Below are positions 56,681 to 64,000 of a stretch of 64,000 nt of DNA, piece after piece. Within the stretch, counting starts at the first letter, position 1. Each line of letters opens with the position of its first letter. A program made the position numbers and the translations under genes. Where the stretch lies: the NCBI RefSeq assembly GCF_013337765.1, contig NZ_VBSB01000005.1, positions 1-64,000 of the forward strand, read 5' to 3'. Below the pieces are notes generated by a model. The model was not told the origin of the DNA and did no database searches. It saw nothing but the letters and a program-made list of their open reading frames with translations. This DNA is from Mycolicibacterium sphagni. Lineage in GTDB: Bacteria > Actinomycetota > Actinomycetes > Mycobacteriales > Mycobacteriaceae.

Positions 56681-57685
56681 GTGAAAGTTCCGTTCACCTG
56701 GAAGGTCACCGGCTGGTTCATGATCGGCTGGTCAGCGGAATACGCCGTCGGCGACGTCCGGTCACTCCGCTACTTCGGCGAAGACCTCGTCATCTACCGC
56801 GACCAGTCCGGTGAACTGCACGTGCTGGAGGGTCACTGCAAGCACCTCGGCGCGCACATCGGGCACAGCGGCACCGTCGTCGGCGACTGCGTCGAGTGTC
56901 CGTTCCACGGCTGGCGGTGGGGGCCCGACGGCGCCAACACCTACATCCCCTATCAACCGGACCGGCCCAACAAGGGCCTTCGCCTGCGGGCCTACCCGGT
57001 TGCCGAACAGCACGGCTGCATCTTCCTGTGGCACCACCCGGCCGGCGAGCCACCGCGCTGGGAGCTGCCGGACATCTTCACCAAATTTCCGCAGTTCCCC
57101 GTCGACCCGGACACCTACTACCGGCCCTACCCCGAGTTCTCCCGATTCGCCGAGAACGAGCCGGTGCATCCGCAGATCGTGGCCGAAAACGGCCCGGACA
57201 GTGCACATTTCCACTATGTGCACCACGCGACCGTCACACCGGTATGCCTGGACTGGGAAGCGGTCGACGAAGAGTGGCGATTCCTCACCGGCTGGCCCGA
57301 CGCCCGCAGCGACGACCCGACCAAAATGGCACTGCGCATCCACAGCCACTTCTCCGGGCTGGGTTTCGCGATCAGCGCGTTCGAAGGCTCCTCGAACCAC
57401 CGGCTGATCTTCGCCTGCACACCCGTCGACGACGAGGTGTCCAACATGTTCTATTCCATCTGGTGGCCGCGAAAAGCCGGCGACACCAGCGACATTCCAC
57501 CCGACGATGTCCGGGAGCGGGTGGACAAGCAATACCTCGGCACGGTGTGGGATGACCTCGAGATCTGGCGTTACCAGAAGTACGTCGAGCACCCCGCGCT
57601 GGCCAAGGTCGACGCGAAACCCTATATGGCCATGAGGAAGTGGGCCCTGCAGTTCTACGACGTCGAGGCGACGGTCCCGGTATGA
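56681..57685 (+). CDS. Rieske non-heme iron oxygenase, KshA-like
   Basis: A 334-residue oxygenase subunit. The Rieske cluster motif CxH-x17-CxxH is complete (Cys53, His55, Cys73, His76) and the mononuclear iron ligands Asp173, His176 and His181 are present. Length and lack of a small subunit fit the KshA (3-ketosteroid 9-alpha-hydroxylase) branch. No reductase gene (KshB-like) is near. Starts at GTG with a strong GGAGGAGG site. Its stop overlaps the isochorismatase-like gene. Confidence 0.9.
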   Translation: MKVPFTWKVTGWFMIGWSAEYAVGDVRSLRYFGEDLVIYRDQSGELHVLEGHCKHLGAHIGHSGTVVGDCVECPFHGWRWGPDGANTYIPYQPDRPNKGLRLRAYPVAEQHGCIFLWHHPAGEPPRWELPDIFTKFPQFPVDPDTYYRPYPEFSRFAENEPVHPQIVAENGPDSAHFHYVHHATVTPVCLDWEAVDEEWRFLTGWPDARSDDPTKMALRIHSHFSGLGFAISAFEGSSNHRLIFACTPVDDEVSNMFYSIWWPRKAGDTSDIPPDDVRERVDKQYLGTVWDDLEIWRYQKYVEHPALAKVDAKPYMAMRKWALQFYDVEATVPV

Positions 57686-58287
57686 AGCCCGAGCTGGTGA
57701 ACCCGGCGCACACCGCGATCGTCACCCAGGAGTTGCAGGGCGCGGTCGTCGGCCCCGACGCCGGACTGGCCGCGCTGGCCCGGGAGGCCGAGCGGGAGGC
57801 GCTGCCCAACATCGCGCGGCTGCTGCCCGTGGCGCGCACGGCCGGTGTGAAGGTGGTGCACTGCCTGGTGCAGCGCCGGCCGGACGGGTTGGGTGCCAAC
57901 CACAATGCCAAGCTGTTCGCGATCGGCGCCAGCGGCGTCGACATCACACCGGGCAGTCCCGGCGCCACGCTGCTGCCTCAATTCGGTCCCGAGCCAACTG
58001 ATCTCATGCTCAGCCGGTGGCACGGCCTCGGCCCGATGGGCGGCACCGACCTCGACGCGATCCTGCGCAACCTCGGCGTGACCACCATCGTGGCCGTCGG
58101 GGTGTCGCTCAACGTGGCGATCCCCAACCTGGTGATGGACGCCGTCAACGCCGCCTACCGGGTGGTCCTGCCGCGCGACGCCGTGGCCGGCGTCCCCACC
58201 GAGTACGGCACGGCGATCATCGACAACACCCTGTCGCTGCTGACCACCGTCACCACCACCGATGAGCTGATCTCGGCATGGACGTGA
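57682..58287 (+). CDS. Isochorismatase-fold protein lacking the catalytic Cys
   Basis: A 201-residue isochorismatase-like protein starting at the ATG that overlaps the Rieske stop. The core fold motifs are present (IVTQELQ strand start, LSRWHGLG, VGVSLNVAIPNLVMDA). The nucleophile position usually held by Cys is Ala in NVAIP, and the first-strand Asp appears to be Thr15. It is therefore either a non-hydrolytic binding protein or uses different chemistry. Tight coupling to the oxygenase suggests a linked role. Confidence 0.82.
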   Translation: MKPELVNPAHTAIVTQELQGAVVGPDAGLAALAREAEREALPNIARLLPVARTAGVKVVHCLVQRRPDGLGANHNAKLFAIGASGVDITPGSPGATLLPQFGPEPTDLMLSRWHGLGPMGGTDLDAILRNLGVTTIVAVGVSLNVAIPNLVMDAVNAAYRVVLPRDAVAGVPTEYGTAIIDNTLSLLTTVTTTDELISAWT

Positions 58288-58347
58288 GCGGTATATAGGG
58301 AAAAATCCCGATGCTCTGCGCACGCCCGCACGCGCAGGCTGGGGACC

Positions 58348-58734
58348 ATGAAGAACACTCACTACGCCAAACAGATAATGGCCACCGTGCTGCTGTCGAG
58401 CGCCCTCGGCGCCGGAGGGCTTGCGCTCGGTCCCGGTATCGCGCACGCCACCAGCGGCCCCTTCTCCTGGTGCCCCGGCCAGTCGATGGAGTGGCCGTCC
58501 GGCCCGAACCAATCCTTCGTCTATTCCTGGGACATGAACACCTGCCACACCTGGTATCGAGTGGGCTATGGCTACGGCAATGTCCTGCGAGTCGGGGACA
58601 GCGGCTCAACGCTGTCGGGCTCGGGCATCTGGGAGGGCGACAATCCGCCCGGCAGCAATCCGTCGGGCTTCAACTGCGGGTTGTTCGCGTGTCCGGTTCC
58701 CCCGCACGAAGATCCCAACTTCCACGGCGGCTAG
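58348..58734 (+). CDS. Small secreted Cys-containing protein
   Basis: A 128-residue protein with a clear signal peptide (about 1-34, ending AHA). The mature part is rich in Gly, Pro, Trp and Tyr and holds four Cys (SWCPG, NTCHT, FNCGLFACP) that could form two disulfides. It resembles other small mycobacterial secreted proteins of unknown function. It precedes the P450 gene on the same strand but the palindrome at 58747 lies between them, so they are probably separate transcripts. Confidence 0.78.
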   Translation: MKNTHYAKQIMATVLLSSALGAGGLALGPGIAHATSGPFSWCPGQSMEWPSGPNQSFVYSWDMNTCHTWYRVGYGYGNVLRVGDSGSTLSGSGIWEGDNPPGSNPSGFNCGLFACPVPPHEDPNFHGG

Positions 58735-58746
58735 CCTCGTGTACGC

Positions 58747-58765
58747 TACTGTAATCATTACAGTA
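58747..58765. promoter_or_regulatory. Regional palindrome, perfect copy 4
   Basis: TACTGTAA-TCA-TTACAGTA, perfect arms, lies 22 bp before the P450 GTG and 12 bp after the stop of the secreted-protein gene. Same spacing and sequence as copy 2. Confidence 0.82.
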
Positions 58766-58787
58766 GGTCACTAGTGGAGGGTTTGCC

Positions 58788-59996
58788 GTGACAAGTCAGA
58801 CCGACGCCACCGTGCCACCGCTGCCCGCCGACTACCTGCGCGACCCCTATCCCTTCTTCGCCGAGATGCGCGGCGGAACAGGCATCTTCCGCGGTACGGT
58901 CATCGACCATTCCAAGACGCCCGAATCGCTTCGGCCCAAGAACGAGTACGCCGCGGTGTCCTTCGACGCCGTCAACAAGGTGTTCCGCGACGGCAAGGTG
59001 TTCAACTCCAAGATCTACGACTCGACCATCGGCCTGTTCATCGGTCCGAGCATCCTCGGTATGGAAGGCAAGGCGCACTGGGAACATCGCAACCTGGTGT
59101 CGGCCGCGTTCAAGTCGAAATCGCTGTCCCGGTGGGAACCCGAGATCGTGCGGCCCATCGTCGACGGGTTGATCGACGAGTTCATCGATGCCGGTGAGGT
59201 CGACCTGGTGCGAGAGTTCACCTTCGAGTTCCCCACCCGGGTAATCACCCGCCTGCTGGGGCTGCCCGAGGAGGATCTGCCCACCTTCCGGCGCCGCGCG
59301 GTGCAGCTGATCAGCTATGCGGTCAACTACGAGAAGGCATTTGAGGCGTCGGCAGCCCTCAAGGAGTATTTCCTCGAACAGATCGACAAGCGCAGGTCCA
59401 AGCCCACCGAGGATGTCGTCGGCGATCTGGTGACCGCCGAGATCGACGGCGAGAAGCTCACCGACGAGGCCATCTATTCGTTCCTTCGCCTCCTGCTGCC
59501 CGCCGGCCTGGAGACCACCTACCGGTCGTCGGGCAATCTCCTCTACCTGTTGCTCACTCATCCTGAGCAGCTGGCGGCGGTGCAGGCCGACCGTGACCTG
59601 ATCCGTCCGGCGATCGAGGAGGGTCTGCGCTACGAGACGCCGCTGACCACGGTGCAGCGATTCGCCACCGAGAACAATGAGCTGGAAGGTGTTGCAATAC
59701 CGGCCGGTTCGGTGGTCGACGTGTGCATCGGCTCGGCCAACCGCGACGAGCGACGCTGGGACAAGCCGGAGGAATTCGACATCTTCCGCAAGCACATGCC
59801 GCATATCTCGTTCGCCGCGGGCGAGCACACCTGCATGGGTTTGCACCTGGCGCGCATGGAGACCCGCGTCGCGGTGGAGTCGCTACTGGATCGGCTGACG
59901 AACATCACGCTGCTGACCGACGACGACCCGCATATCCACGGCCAGCCGTTCCGGTCACCGACATCGTTGCCGGTGACCTTCGACGCGGTGCGCTAA
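58788..59996 (+). CDS. Cytochrome P450 monooxygenase
   Basis: A 402-residue soluble class I P450. The I-helix AGLETT at 239-244, the ExxR pair Glu278/Arg281 and the heme loop FAAGEHTCMG with ligand Cys349 are all present. It starts at GTG with a GGAGGG site. No ferredoxin or ferredoxin reductase gene is adjacent. It would hydroxylate the pathway substrate. It converges on the dehydrogenase gene with a 6-bp gap. Confidence 0.93.
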   Translation: MTSQTDATVPPLPADYLRDPYPFFAEMRGGTGIFRGTVIDHSKTPESLRPKNEYAAVSFDAVNKVFRDGKVFNSKIYDSTIGLFIGPSILGMEGKAHWEHRNLVSAAFKSKSLSRWEPEIVRPIVDGLIDEFIDAGEVDLVREFTFEFPTRVITRLLGLPEEDLPTFRRRAVQLISYAVNYEKAFEASAALKEYFLEQIDKRRSKPTEDVVGDLVTAEIDGEKLTDEAIYSFLRLLLPAGLETTYRSSGNLLYLLLTHPEQLAAVQADRDLIRPAIEEGLRYETPLTTVQRFATENNELEGVAIPAGSVVDVCIGSANRDERRWDKPEEFDIFRKHMPHISFAAGEHTCMGLHLARMETRVAVESLLDRLTNITLLTDDDPHIHGQPFRSPTSLPVTFDAVR

Positions 59997-60002
59997 CCTT
60001 GC

Positions 60003-60851
60003 TCACCCCTTCCAAGGCTTGGCTTTGACGAATCCTCCTGCGTCGATGCGCAATTGGGTGCCGGTGATATAGCGCGAGTCGTCACTGGCCAGGAACACCA
60101 CCGCGGCCGACACATCGTACGGTTCGATATAGGGCACCGGCATCGCCTGCATCGCGGGGAAGGACAGTTCGGCGTCGTCGCGCGTCGGGGACGCCAGATC
60201 CGGCCGGAACACCCGATACATGCCCTCGTTGTGCAGCATGTCGGTGTTGACGTTGGTCGGGTGCAGCGCGTTGACCCGAATCATCCTCTTGGCCAACTGA
60301 ATTGACAGGTCGTTGACGTAGTGCGCGACCATCTGCTTGGCAAGGCTGTAGGCCGACCCGCCAGGGCCCTGGTTGGTGGCGCTGCCCAGTTGCGCGGCAA
60401 GGGATCCGGTGGCGATCACCGATGCACCGTCATTGAGATGGGGCATGCTGGCCTGGATCACGTTGAACACCCCGACCAGGTCGGTGTCGATGGTGTCCGA
60501 CCACGACTGCAGGGTCTGGCCCTTGCCCATCGGACAGATGCCGGCGTTGGCGACGACGATGTCGAGGTGGCCCATCTCCTCCACCGCGTCGGCGATCGTC
60601 TGCCACACCGCACCGCGCTCGCGGACGTCGCAGATCGCGCTGAAGCAGCGCGCGCCCTCCTTCTCCACCAACAGTGCGGTCTCGTCGAGGTCTTCCGGCC
60701 GCGACAACGGGTAGGTGTTGCCGTCGAGGTCGGCGCAGATGTCGAAGATGATGACATCCGCGCCTTCTGCCGCGAGCGCGATCGCGTGCGAACGTCCCTG
60801 TCCCCGTGCGGCTCCCGACACGACGGCGACTTTGTTGTCCAACTTGCCCAC
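60003..60851 (-). CDS. Mycofactocin-coupled short-chain dehydrogenase
   Basis: A 282-residue SDR. NAD-binding GAARGQG near residue 14, catalytic YSLAK, and the extra segment after strand 2 (DICADLDGNTYPLSRPEDL) that marks mycofactocin-associated SDRs with non-exchangeable NAD. It should oxidise an alcohol to a ketone or aldehyde, passing electrons to mycofactocin. Starts with GTG, 24 bp downstream of the aldehyde dehydrogenase in one operon. No mycofactocin synthesis genes lie in this window. Confidence 0.9.
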   Translation of the reverse strand: MGKLDNKVAVVSGAARGQGRSHAIALAAEGADVIIFDICADLDGNTYPLSRPEDLDETALLVEKEGARCFSAICDVRERGAVWQTIADAVEEMGHLDIVVANAGICPMGKGQTLQSWSDTIDTDLVGVFNVIQASMPHLNDGASVIATGSLAAQLGSATNQGPGGSAYSLAKQMVAHYVNDLSIQLAKRMIRVNALHPTNVNTDMLHNEGMYRVFRPDLASPTRDDAELSFPAMQAMPVPYIEPYDVSAAVVFLASDDSRYITGTQLRIDAGGFVKAKPWKG

Positions 60852-60875
60852 TGGGGTTCCTTTCGAGACGGGAGG

Positions 60876-62417
60876 TCAGGATGTGCGCGGGGCGCGGAAG
60901 GCGACGGTCTTGGTCTCCAGGTACTGCTGGAAACCCTCGATGCCGCACTGGCGCCCGACACCGCTGTTCTTGTAACCCCCGAACGGTGCGTCCGCACCGT
61001 AGAACATGCCTCCGTTGACGCCGATCGAGCCGGTCCGGATCCGGCGGGCGACCGACATGCCCCGCTCGATCGACCCGGACAGCACCGCACCGGCCAACCC
61101 GTAGGCGCTGTCGTTGGCGATGCGGACGGCTTCGTCGTCGTCGCGGAACGGCAGCACCACCAGGACGGGCCCGAAGATCTCCTGCTGGGCGATGGCGGAA
61201 CGGCTGTCGACACCGACGATCACGGTGGGCGCCACGAAATGCCCGCCCGCCAGATAGTCGGGCAGGCCCTCGTAACTCCCGCCCCCGATCAGGATGTCGG
61301 CGCCATCGCGGCGGGCTTGATGGCAGGCGTCGAGCACCCGCTGCTTCTGCTTGGCGCTGACAACGGGGCCGACGAACGTTCCTGGCAGCGCCGGATCACC
61401 CACCGGCACAGCCTGATAGGCCTCGGTGATGGCGGCCAATGCCTCGGGGTAGAGCGATTCGTGGATCACCAGCCGGGTGGTCAGCGCGCAGGCTTGCCCA
61501 GCGTGCACACACACCCCGACCGCACCGCCGATGATGTGGGCCGGGTTAGCGTCGTCGAGCACGATCAGCGCGGACTTGCCGCCCAGTTCCAGGAAGGTGC
61601 GCTTCATGGTGTCGGCGCCGTCGCGCATCAATTGCTTGCCGACCGCGGTCGAGCCGGTGAACGACACCATGTCCACCCGGGGGTCGGTGGCCAAGAGCCC
61701 GGCGACCTCATTGGACGGCGTCGGCACGACGTTGAGGACACCCGCCGGGATGTCGGTGTGCTCGGCGACCAGTCGGCCGATGCGGGTGGCGTTCCACGGT
61801 GTGTTGGGGTCCGGCTTGAGGATGACGGTGTTGCCGGTGGCCAGCGCGGGGCCGAGCTTGTTGAGGATGACCTCGAACGGATAGTTCGACGGGGTGATGG
61901 CGGCGACCACGCCGACCGATTCCTTGACGACAGTGCGCACGTTGCGCTCGCCGAACAACCCGCCGCCGTCCAGCCGTCGCTCCCAATCGAATTCGTCGAT
62001 CAGCCGGCTCGGGTAGCGCAGCGAGTCGGCCAGCGGCCACTCCAGCTGGGCATCGCCGGTCGACATCAGCGGGCAGCCCACCTCGGCGACCAGTTCTTCA
62101 CGCAGGTCTTCTTTTTCGGCTTCCAGCGCGTCCTGCAGTTGGGCCAGGCCGCGCTTGCGCAGCTCGGGATTGGTGGACCAGTCGGTCTCATCGAACGCTC
62201 GCCTCGCCGCACCGATGGCACGGTCCATATCGGCAGGCCCGGCGGCGGCGGTGACCCCGAGCACCCGGCCGGTGGCCGGGCTGAGATTGTCGAATTCGGC
62301 GCCGTCGGCGGCCGCGGACAGTTTTCCGTCGATGAGCATCCGGGTCTCGGCCCGCTGCCCCGCACGCGACCCCAGCTCGACGCTCGTCGCACCCTGCTCG
62401 CCCACTCCAGGCACCAC
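60876..62417 (-). CDS. Aldehyde dehydrogenase
   Basis: A 513-residue NAD(P)-dependent aldehyde dehydrogenase. It has the PSNYPFEVILNKL strand, the FTGSTAVGKQ loop, catalytic Glu in LELGGKS and the nucleophile Cys in GQACALTTR, with the EIFGPVL block near residue 405. It starts at GTG 62417; a later start near MLIDGKL is possible. First gene of the operon with the SDR and divergent from the CoA-transferase gene. Confidence 0.92.
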   Translation of the reverse strand: MVPGVGEQGATSVELGSRAGQRAETRMLIDGKLSAAADGAEFDNLSPATGRVLGVTAAAGPADMDRAIGAARRAFDETDWSTNPELRKRGLAQLQDALEAEKEDLREELVAEVGCPLMSTGDAQLEWPLADSLRYPSRLIDEFDWERRLDGGGLFGERNVRTVVKESVGVVAAITPSNYPFEVILNKLGPALATGNTVILKPDPNTPWNATRIGRLVAEHTDIPAGVLNVVPTPSNEVAGLLATDPRVDMVSFTGSTAVGKQLMRDGADTMKRTFLELGGKSALIVLDDANPAHIIGGAVGVCVHAGQACALTTRLVIHESLYPEALAAITEAYQAVPVGDPALPGTFVGPVVSAKQKQRVLDACHQARRDGADILIGGGSYEGLPDYLAGGHFVAPTVIVGVDSRSAIAQQEIFGPVLVVLPFRDDDEAVRIANDSAYGLAGAVLSGSIERGMSVARRIRTGSIGVNGGMFYGADAPFGGYKNSGVGRQCGIEGFQQYLETKTVAFRAPRTS

Positions 62418-62437
62418 CTTCTCGTTCTGGGACGGTC

Positions 62438-62456
62438 AACTGTAAAGGTTACAGTA
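62438..62456. promoter_or_regulatory. Regional palindrome, copy 5
   Basis: AACTGTAA-AGG-TTACAGTA differs from the consensus arms at one position. It lies 20 bp upstream of the aldehyde dehydrogenase GTG and in the shared gap with the divergent CoA-transferase gene. Confidence 0.78.
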
Positions 62457-62506
62457 ATATTCTGCAGTGGTGTTGGGCCGATTCCTCAACCCGCAGCGCC
62501 CGGGGC

Positions 62507-62547
62507 GTGAGAATGTGGATACCACGGTGTGAGAACGTGGATACCAC
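62507..62547. repeat. Two 19-bp direct repeats, 22-bp period
   Basis: GTGAGAATGTGGATACCAC (62507-62525) and GTGAGAACGTGGATACCAC (62529-62547) differ at one base and start 22 bp apart, close to two helix turns. Each contains the small palindrome GTGG-ATA-CCAC. They lie just upstream of the CoA-transferase ribosome site, so they may be activator or repressor sites. Confidence 0.65.
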
Positions 62548-62568
62548 TGCTCGCGAAAGGGGAATGAC

Positions 62569-63792
62569 TTGATCAAGGTGATGGACGGCATCCGGGTACT
62601 GGAGGTCGCGCAGTTCACGTTCGTTCCGGCGGCCGGGGCGATTCTGGCCGACTGGGGCGCCGACGTCATCAAGATCGAACACCCCGTCCGCGGCGACACC
62701 CAACGCGGCTTCATCAACATGGGCGGCTTCCAGCTCGACCCCAACCGCCACCCGCTGATCGAGCATCCCAACCGCGGCAAGCGCAGCGTCGGCATCGACG
62801 TGTCCACGCCCGACGGCCAGGAGGTGCTCTACGAGATCGCCAAGACGGCCGACGTCTTCCTGACCAATTACATGCCGCAAGCCCGGCAGAAGAACAAGTT
62901 CGATGTCGAGCACATCCGGGCGGTGAACCCGAACATCATCTACGCCCGCGGCAGTGCCTACGGCGACAAGGGCCCCGAGCGTCTGGTTGGCGGGTTCGAC
63001 GGGACCGCGTTCTGGACGCGTAGCGGCGTCGGTCACGCGCTGACGCCCGAAGAGCTCGGCGGTGCTCTGCCACAGGGCATTCCGGCGTTCGGTGACTCGA
63101 TCGGCGGGATGAACATCGCCGGCGGTATCTCGGCGGCACTGTTCCATCGGGAGCGGACGGGCGAAGCGGTCGAGATCGACGTGTCGCTGCTCAGCACCGC
63201 CTGGTGGGCGGCGGGCGCCAGCGTCACCCAGGGCATGGAGACCGGGGAAACCATGCGGTCGCTGATGCCCGGCACCACGACGTCGGTCAACCCCTTCATG
63301 GCCAACTACCTGACATCCGACGGCGGCACCATCAACCTGTGCATCGTCAGCCCGACCGGCTACATCCGCGACACGTGGGAGCATCTCGGCTTGCCCGAGC
63401 TCGCCGACGACCCGCGGTTCTCCGATGTGATGCCGCTGATCCAGAATGCCGAAGCGGGTGTGCAACTCATCACCGAGGCGATCGCGGCCAAGCCGTTCGA
63501 ATACTGGCGCCAGCACCTCAAGACGATGAAGGGTCAGTGGGCGCCGTTCCAGAGCCTGGTCGATCTGGCCAGCGACGAACAGGCCATCGCCAACGACATG
63601 ATCGTCGAGGTGGAGTCGGCTGACGGCGGGGCGCCGTTCAAGGTGGTCCGCGGACCGGTGCAGTTCAACCACGAGCCGCTGGAGACCACCCGCGCGCCGC
63701 AGGCCAGCGAGCACACCGAGATCGTGCTGATGGAGATCGGCATCGACTGGGACCGCATCGAGGCGCTCAAGGAGTCCGGCGCGATCGCCTGA
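62569..63792 (+). CDS. CaiB/BaiF family III CoA-transferase
   Basis: A 407-residue family III CoA-transferase with the N-terminal GIRVLEVAQFTFVP Rossmann segment, ADWGADVIKIEHP, and the GDSIGG region where the catalytic Asp is expected. It would move CoA onto a pathway acid. I take the TTG at 62569 because GGGGA lies seven bases upstream; an ATG at 62581 is an alternative. Divergent from the aldehyde dehydrogenase. Confidence 0.9.
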   Translation: MIKVMDGIRVLEVAQFTFVPAAGAILADWGADVIKIEHPVRGDTQRGFINMGGFQLDPNRHPLIEHPNRGKRSVGIDVSTPDGQEVLYEIAKTADVFLTNYMPQARQKNKFDVEHIRAVNPNIIYARGSAYGDKGPERLVGGFDGTAFWTRSGVGHALTPEELGGALPQGIPAFGDSIGGMNIAGGISAALFHRERTGEAVEIDVSLLSTAWWAAGASVTQGMETGETMRSLMPGTTTSVNPFMANYLTSDGGTINLCIVSPTGYIRDTWEHLGLPELADDPRFSDVMPLIQNAEAGVQLITEAIAAKPFEYWRQHLKTMKGQWAPFQSLVDLASDEQAIANDMIVEVESADGGAPFKVVRGPVQFNHEPLETTRAPQASEHTEIVLMEIGIDWDRIEALKESGAIA

Positions 63793-63793
63793 C

Positions 63794-64000
63794 TCAGGCC
63801 GGGTTGGCCGCGACCCCTTCGGAAATTCTCTCGACGCGCACCGGAACACCGGTCAGCCACGCCATTCCCGACAGCGACTCGACATCCTCGGGCGCGCTGG
63901 ACGTCAGCCGGTTGACGTTGGACCCACCGGCGCGATTGGCCACCTGCCAGGTGCCGGTGCCCTTGTGCCCCCACCCGTGCGGCACGGCGATCACGCCGGC
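63794..64000 (-). CDS. Partial molybdopterin oxidoreductase, C-terminal end
   Basis: The last 68 residues of a gene that continues past the window edge. The segment GWGHKGTGTWQVANRAGG and VNRLTSSAPEDVESLSGM matches the molybdopterin-dinucleotide-binding C-terminal domain of formate-dehydrogenase/DMSO-reductase-type enzymes. Its stop is 2 bp from the convergent CoA-transferase stop. It is a possible consumer of the cofactor made by the moa genes at the start of the window. Confidence 0.72.
   Translation of the reverse strand, partial: AGVIAVPHGWGHKGTGTWQVANRAGGSNVNRLTSSAPEDVESLSGMAWLTGVPVRVERISEGVAANPA

Noticed and set aside
46638..62456. Assigning the regional palindrome to KstR or KstR2
   Set aside because: The known sites (AAC-N2-GTT type and CAAG-N2-CTTG type, from memory) do not match TACTGTAA-N3-TTACAGTA.
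60321..62510. A 729-codon open frame on the plus strand
   Set aside because: It is antisense to the SDR and aldehyde dehydrogenase genes, which have full catalytic motifs. Its product is Arg/His/Gly-rich with no domain. Long antisense frames are common in high-GC DNA.
62507..62547. Possible CRISPR repeats
   Set aside because: Only two copies with a 3-bp gap and no spacers or cas genes.

Overview
The window looks like a chromosomal stretch of a fast-growing, environmental mycobacterium (Mycolicibacterium or Mycobacterium). Reasons: high GC with many GTG/TTG starts, a resuscitation-promoting factor behind a cyclic-di-AMP riboswitch, an XPB-type helicase, a complete yrbE/mce operon, a REP13E12-type HNH protein with a LexA box, a mycofactocin-type dehydrogenase and many luciferase-like (LLM) oxidoreductases. 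From memory, the gene order cspB - yccF - moaA - moaD - rpfA / moaE - mog - moaC - small ORF / helicase partner - XPB, and later fadB - fadA - dapC - SRPBCC - far - SRPBCC, matches the Rv0854-Rv0871 block of M. tuberculosis. No database search was run.

Layout. (1) 0-5 kb: a secreted repeat protein, a large LuxR-type ATPase regulator, a glutathionyl-hydroquinone-reductase-like GST and a cold-shock protein. (2) 5.2-10.2 kb: molybdenum-cofactor genes in two facing groups (moaA-moaD and moaC-mog-moaE) around rpfA. The rpfA leader carries a CRP-like site and a c-di-AMP riboswitch. (3) 10.3-14.2 kb: a helicase partner with a WYL-like tail and the XPB helicase. (4) 14.3-23.8 kb: an accessory block of PE-PPE-domain hydrolase, SCP2-type thiolase with DUF35 partner, LLM enzyme, amidase, AMP-ligase, methyltransferase and a DUF3060 membrane protein. 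It includes a 556-bp non-coding, locally AT-rich gap. (5) 23.9-31.3 kb: fadB-fadA beta-oxidation genes, a secreted C39-like peptidase, dapC, two SRPBCC proteins and an acyl-CoA racemase. (6) 31.4-40.5 kb: an eight-gene yrbE-mce lipid importer operon on the minus strand. (7) 40.8-45.5 kb: a mixed set (UBP zinc finger, NTF2-like, TetR with a divergent membrane gene, Old Yellow Enzyme, HNH protein). (8) 45.6-64 kb: a dense accessory catabolic region.

The most interesting part is region 8. Five intergenic regions carry copies of one 19-bp palindrome, TACTGTAA-N3-TTACAGTA. Two copies are perfect, one has one mismatch, and two are weaker. They sit before an LLM/carboxyltransferase pair, a Baeyer-Villiger monooxygenase/LLM pair, an NTF2/Rieske-oxygenase pair, a cytochrome P450, and an aldehyde dehydrogenase/CoA-transferase pair. 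This looks like an unassigned local regulon. The enzymes fit an alicyclic or terpenoid/steroid-like route: P450 hydroxylation, mycofactocin-linked alcohol oxidation, Baeyer-Villiger oxygenation, ester or lactone hydrolysis by the directly adjacent alpha/beta hydrolase, aldehyde oxidation, then CoA transfer. The substrate cannot be read from sequence. Oddities inside the cluster are a BVMO whose fingerprint His is Phe, an isochorismatase-fold protein without its catalytic Cys, and oxygenases with no electron-transfer partner nearby.
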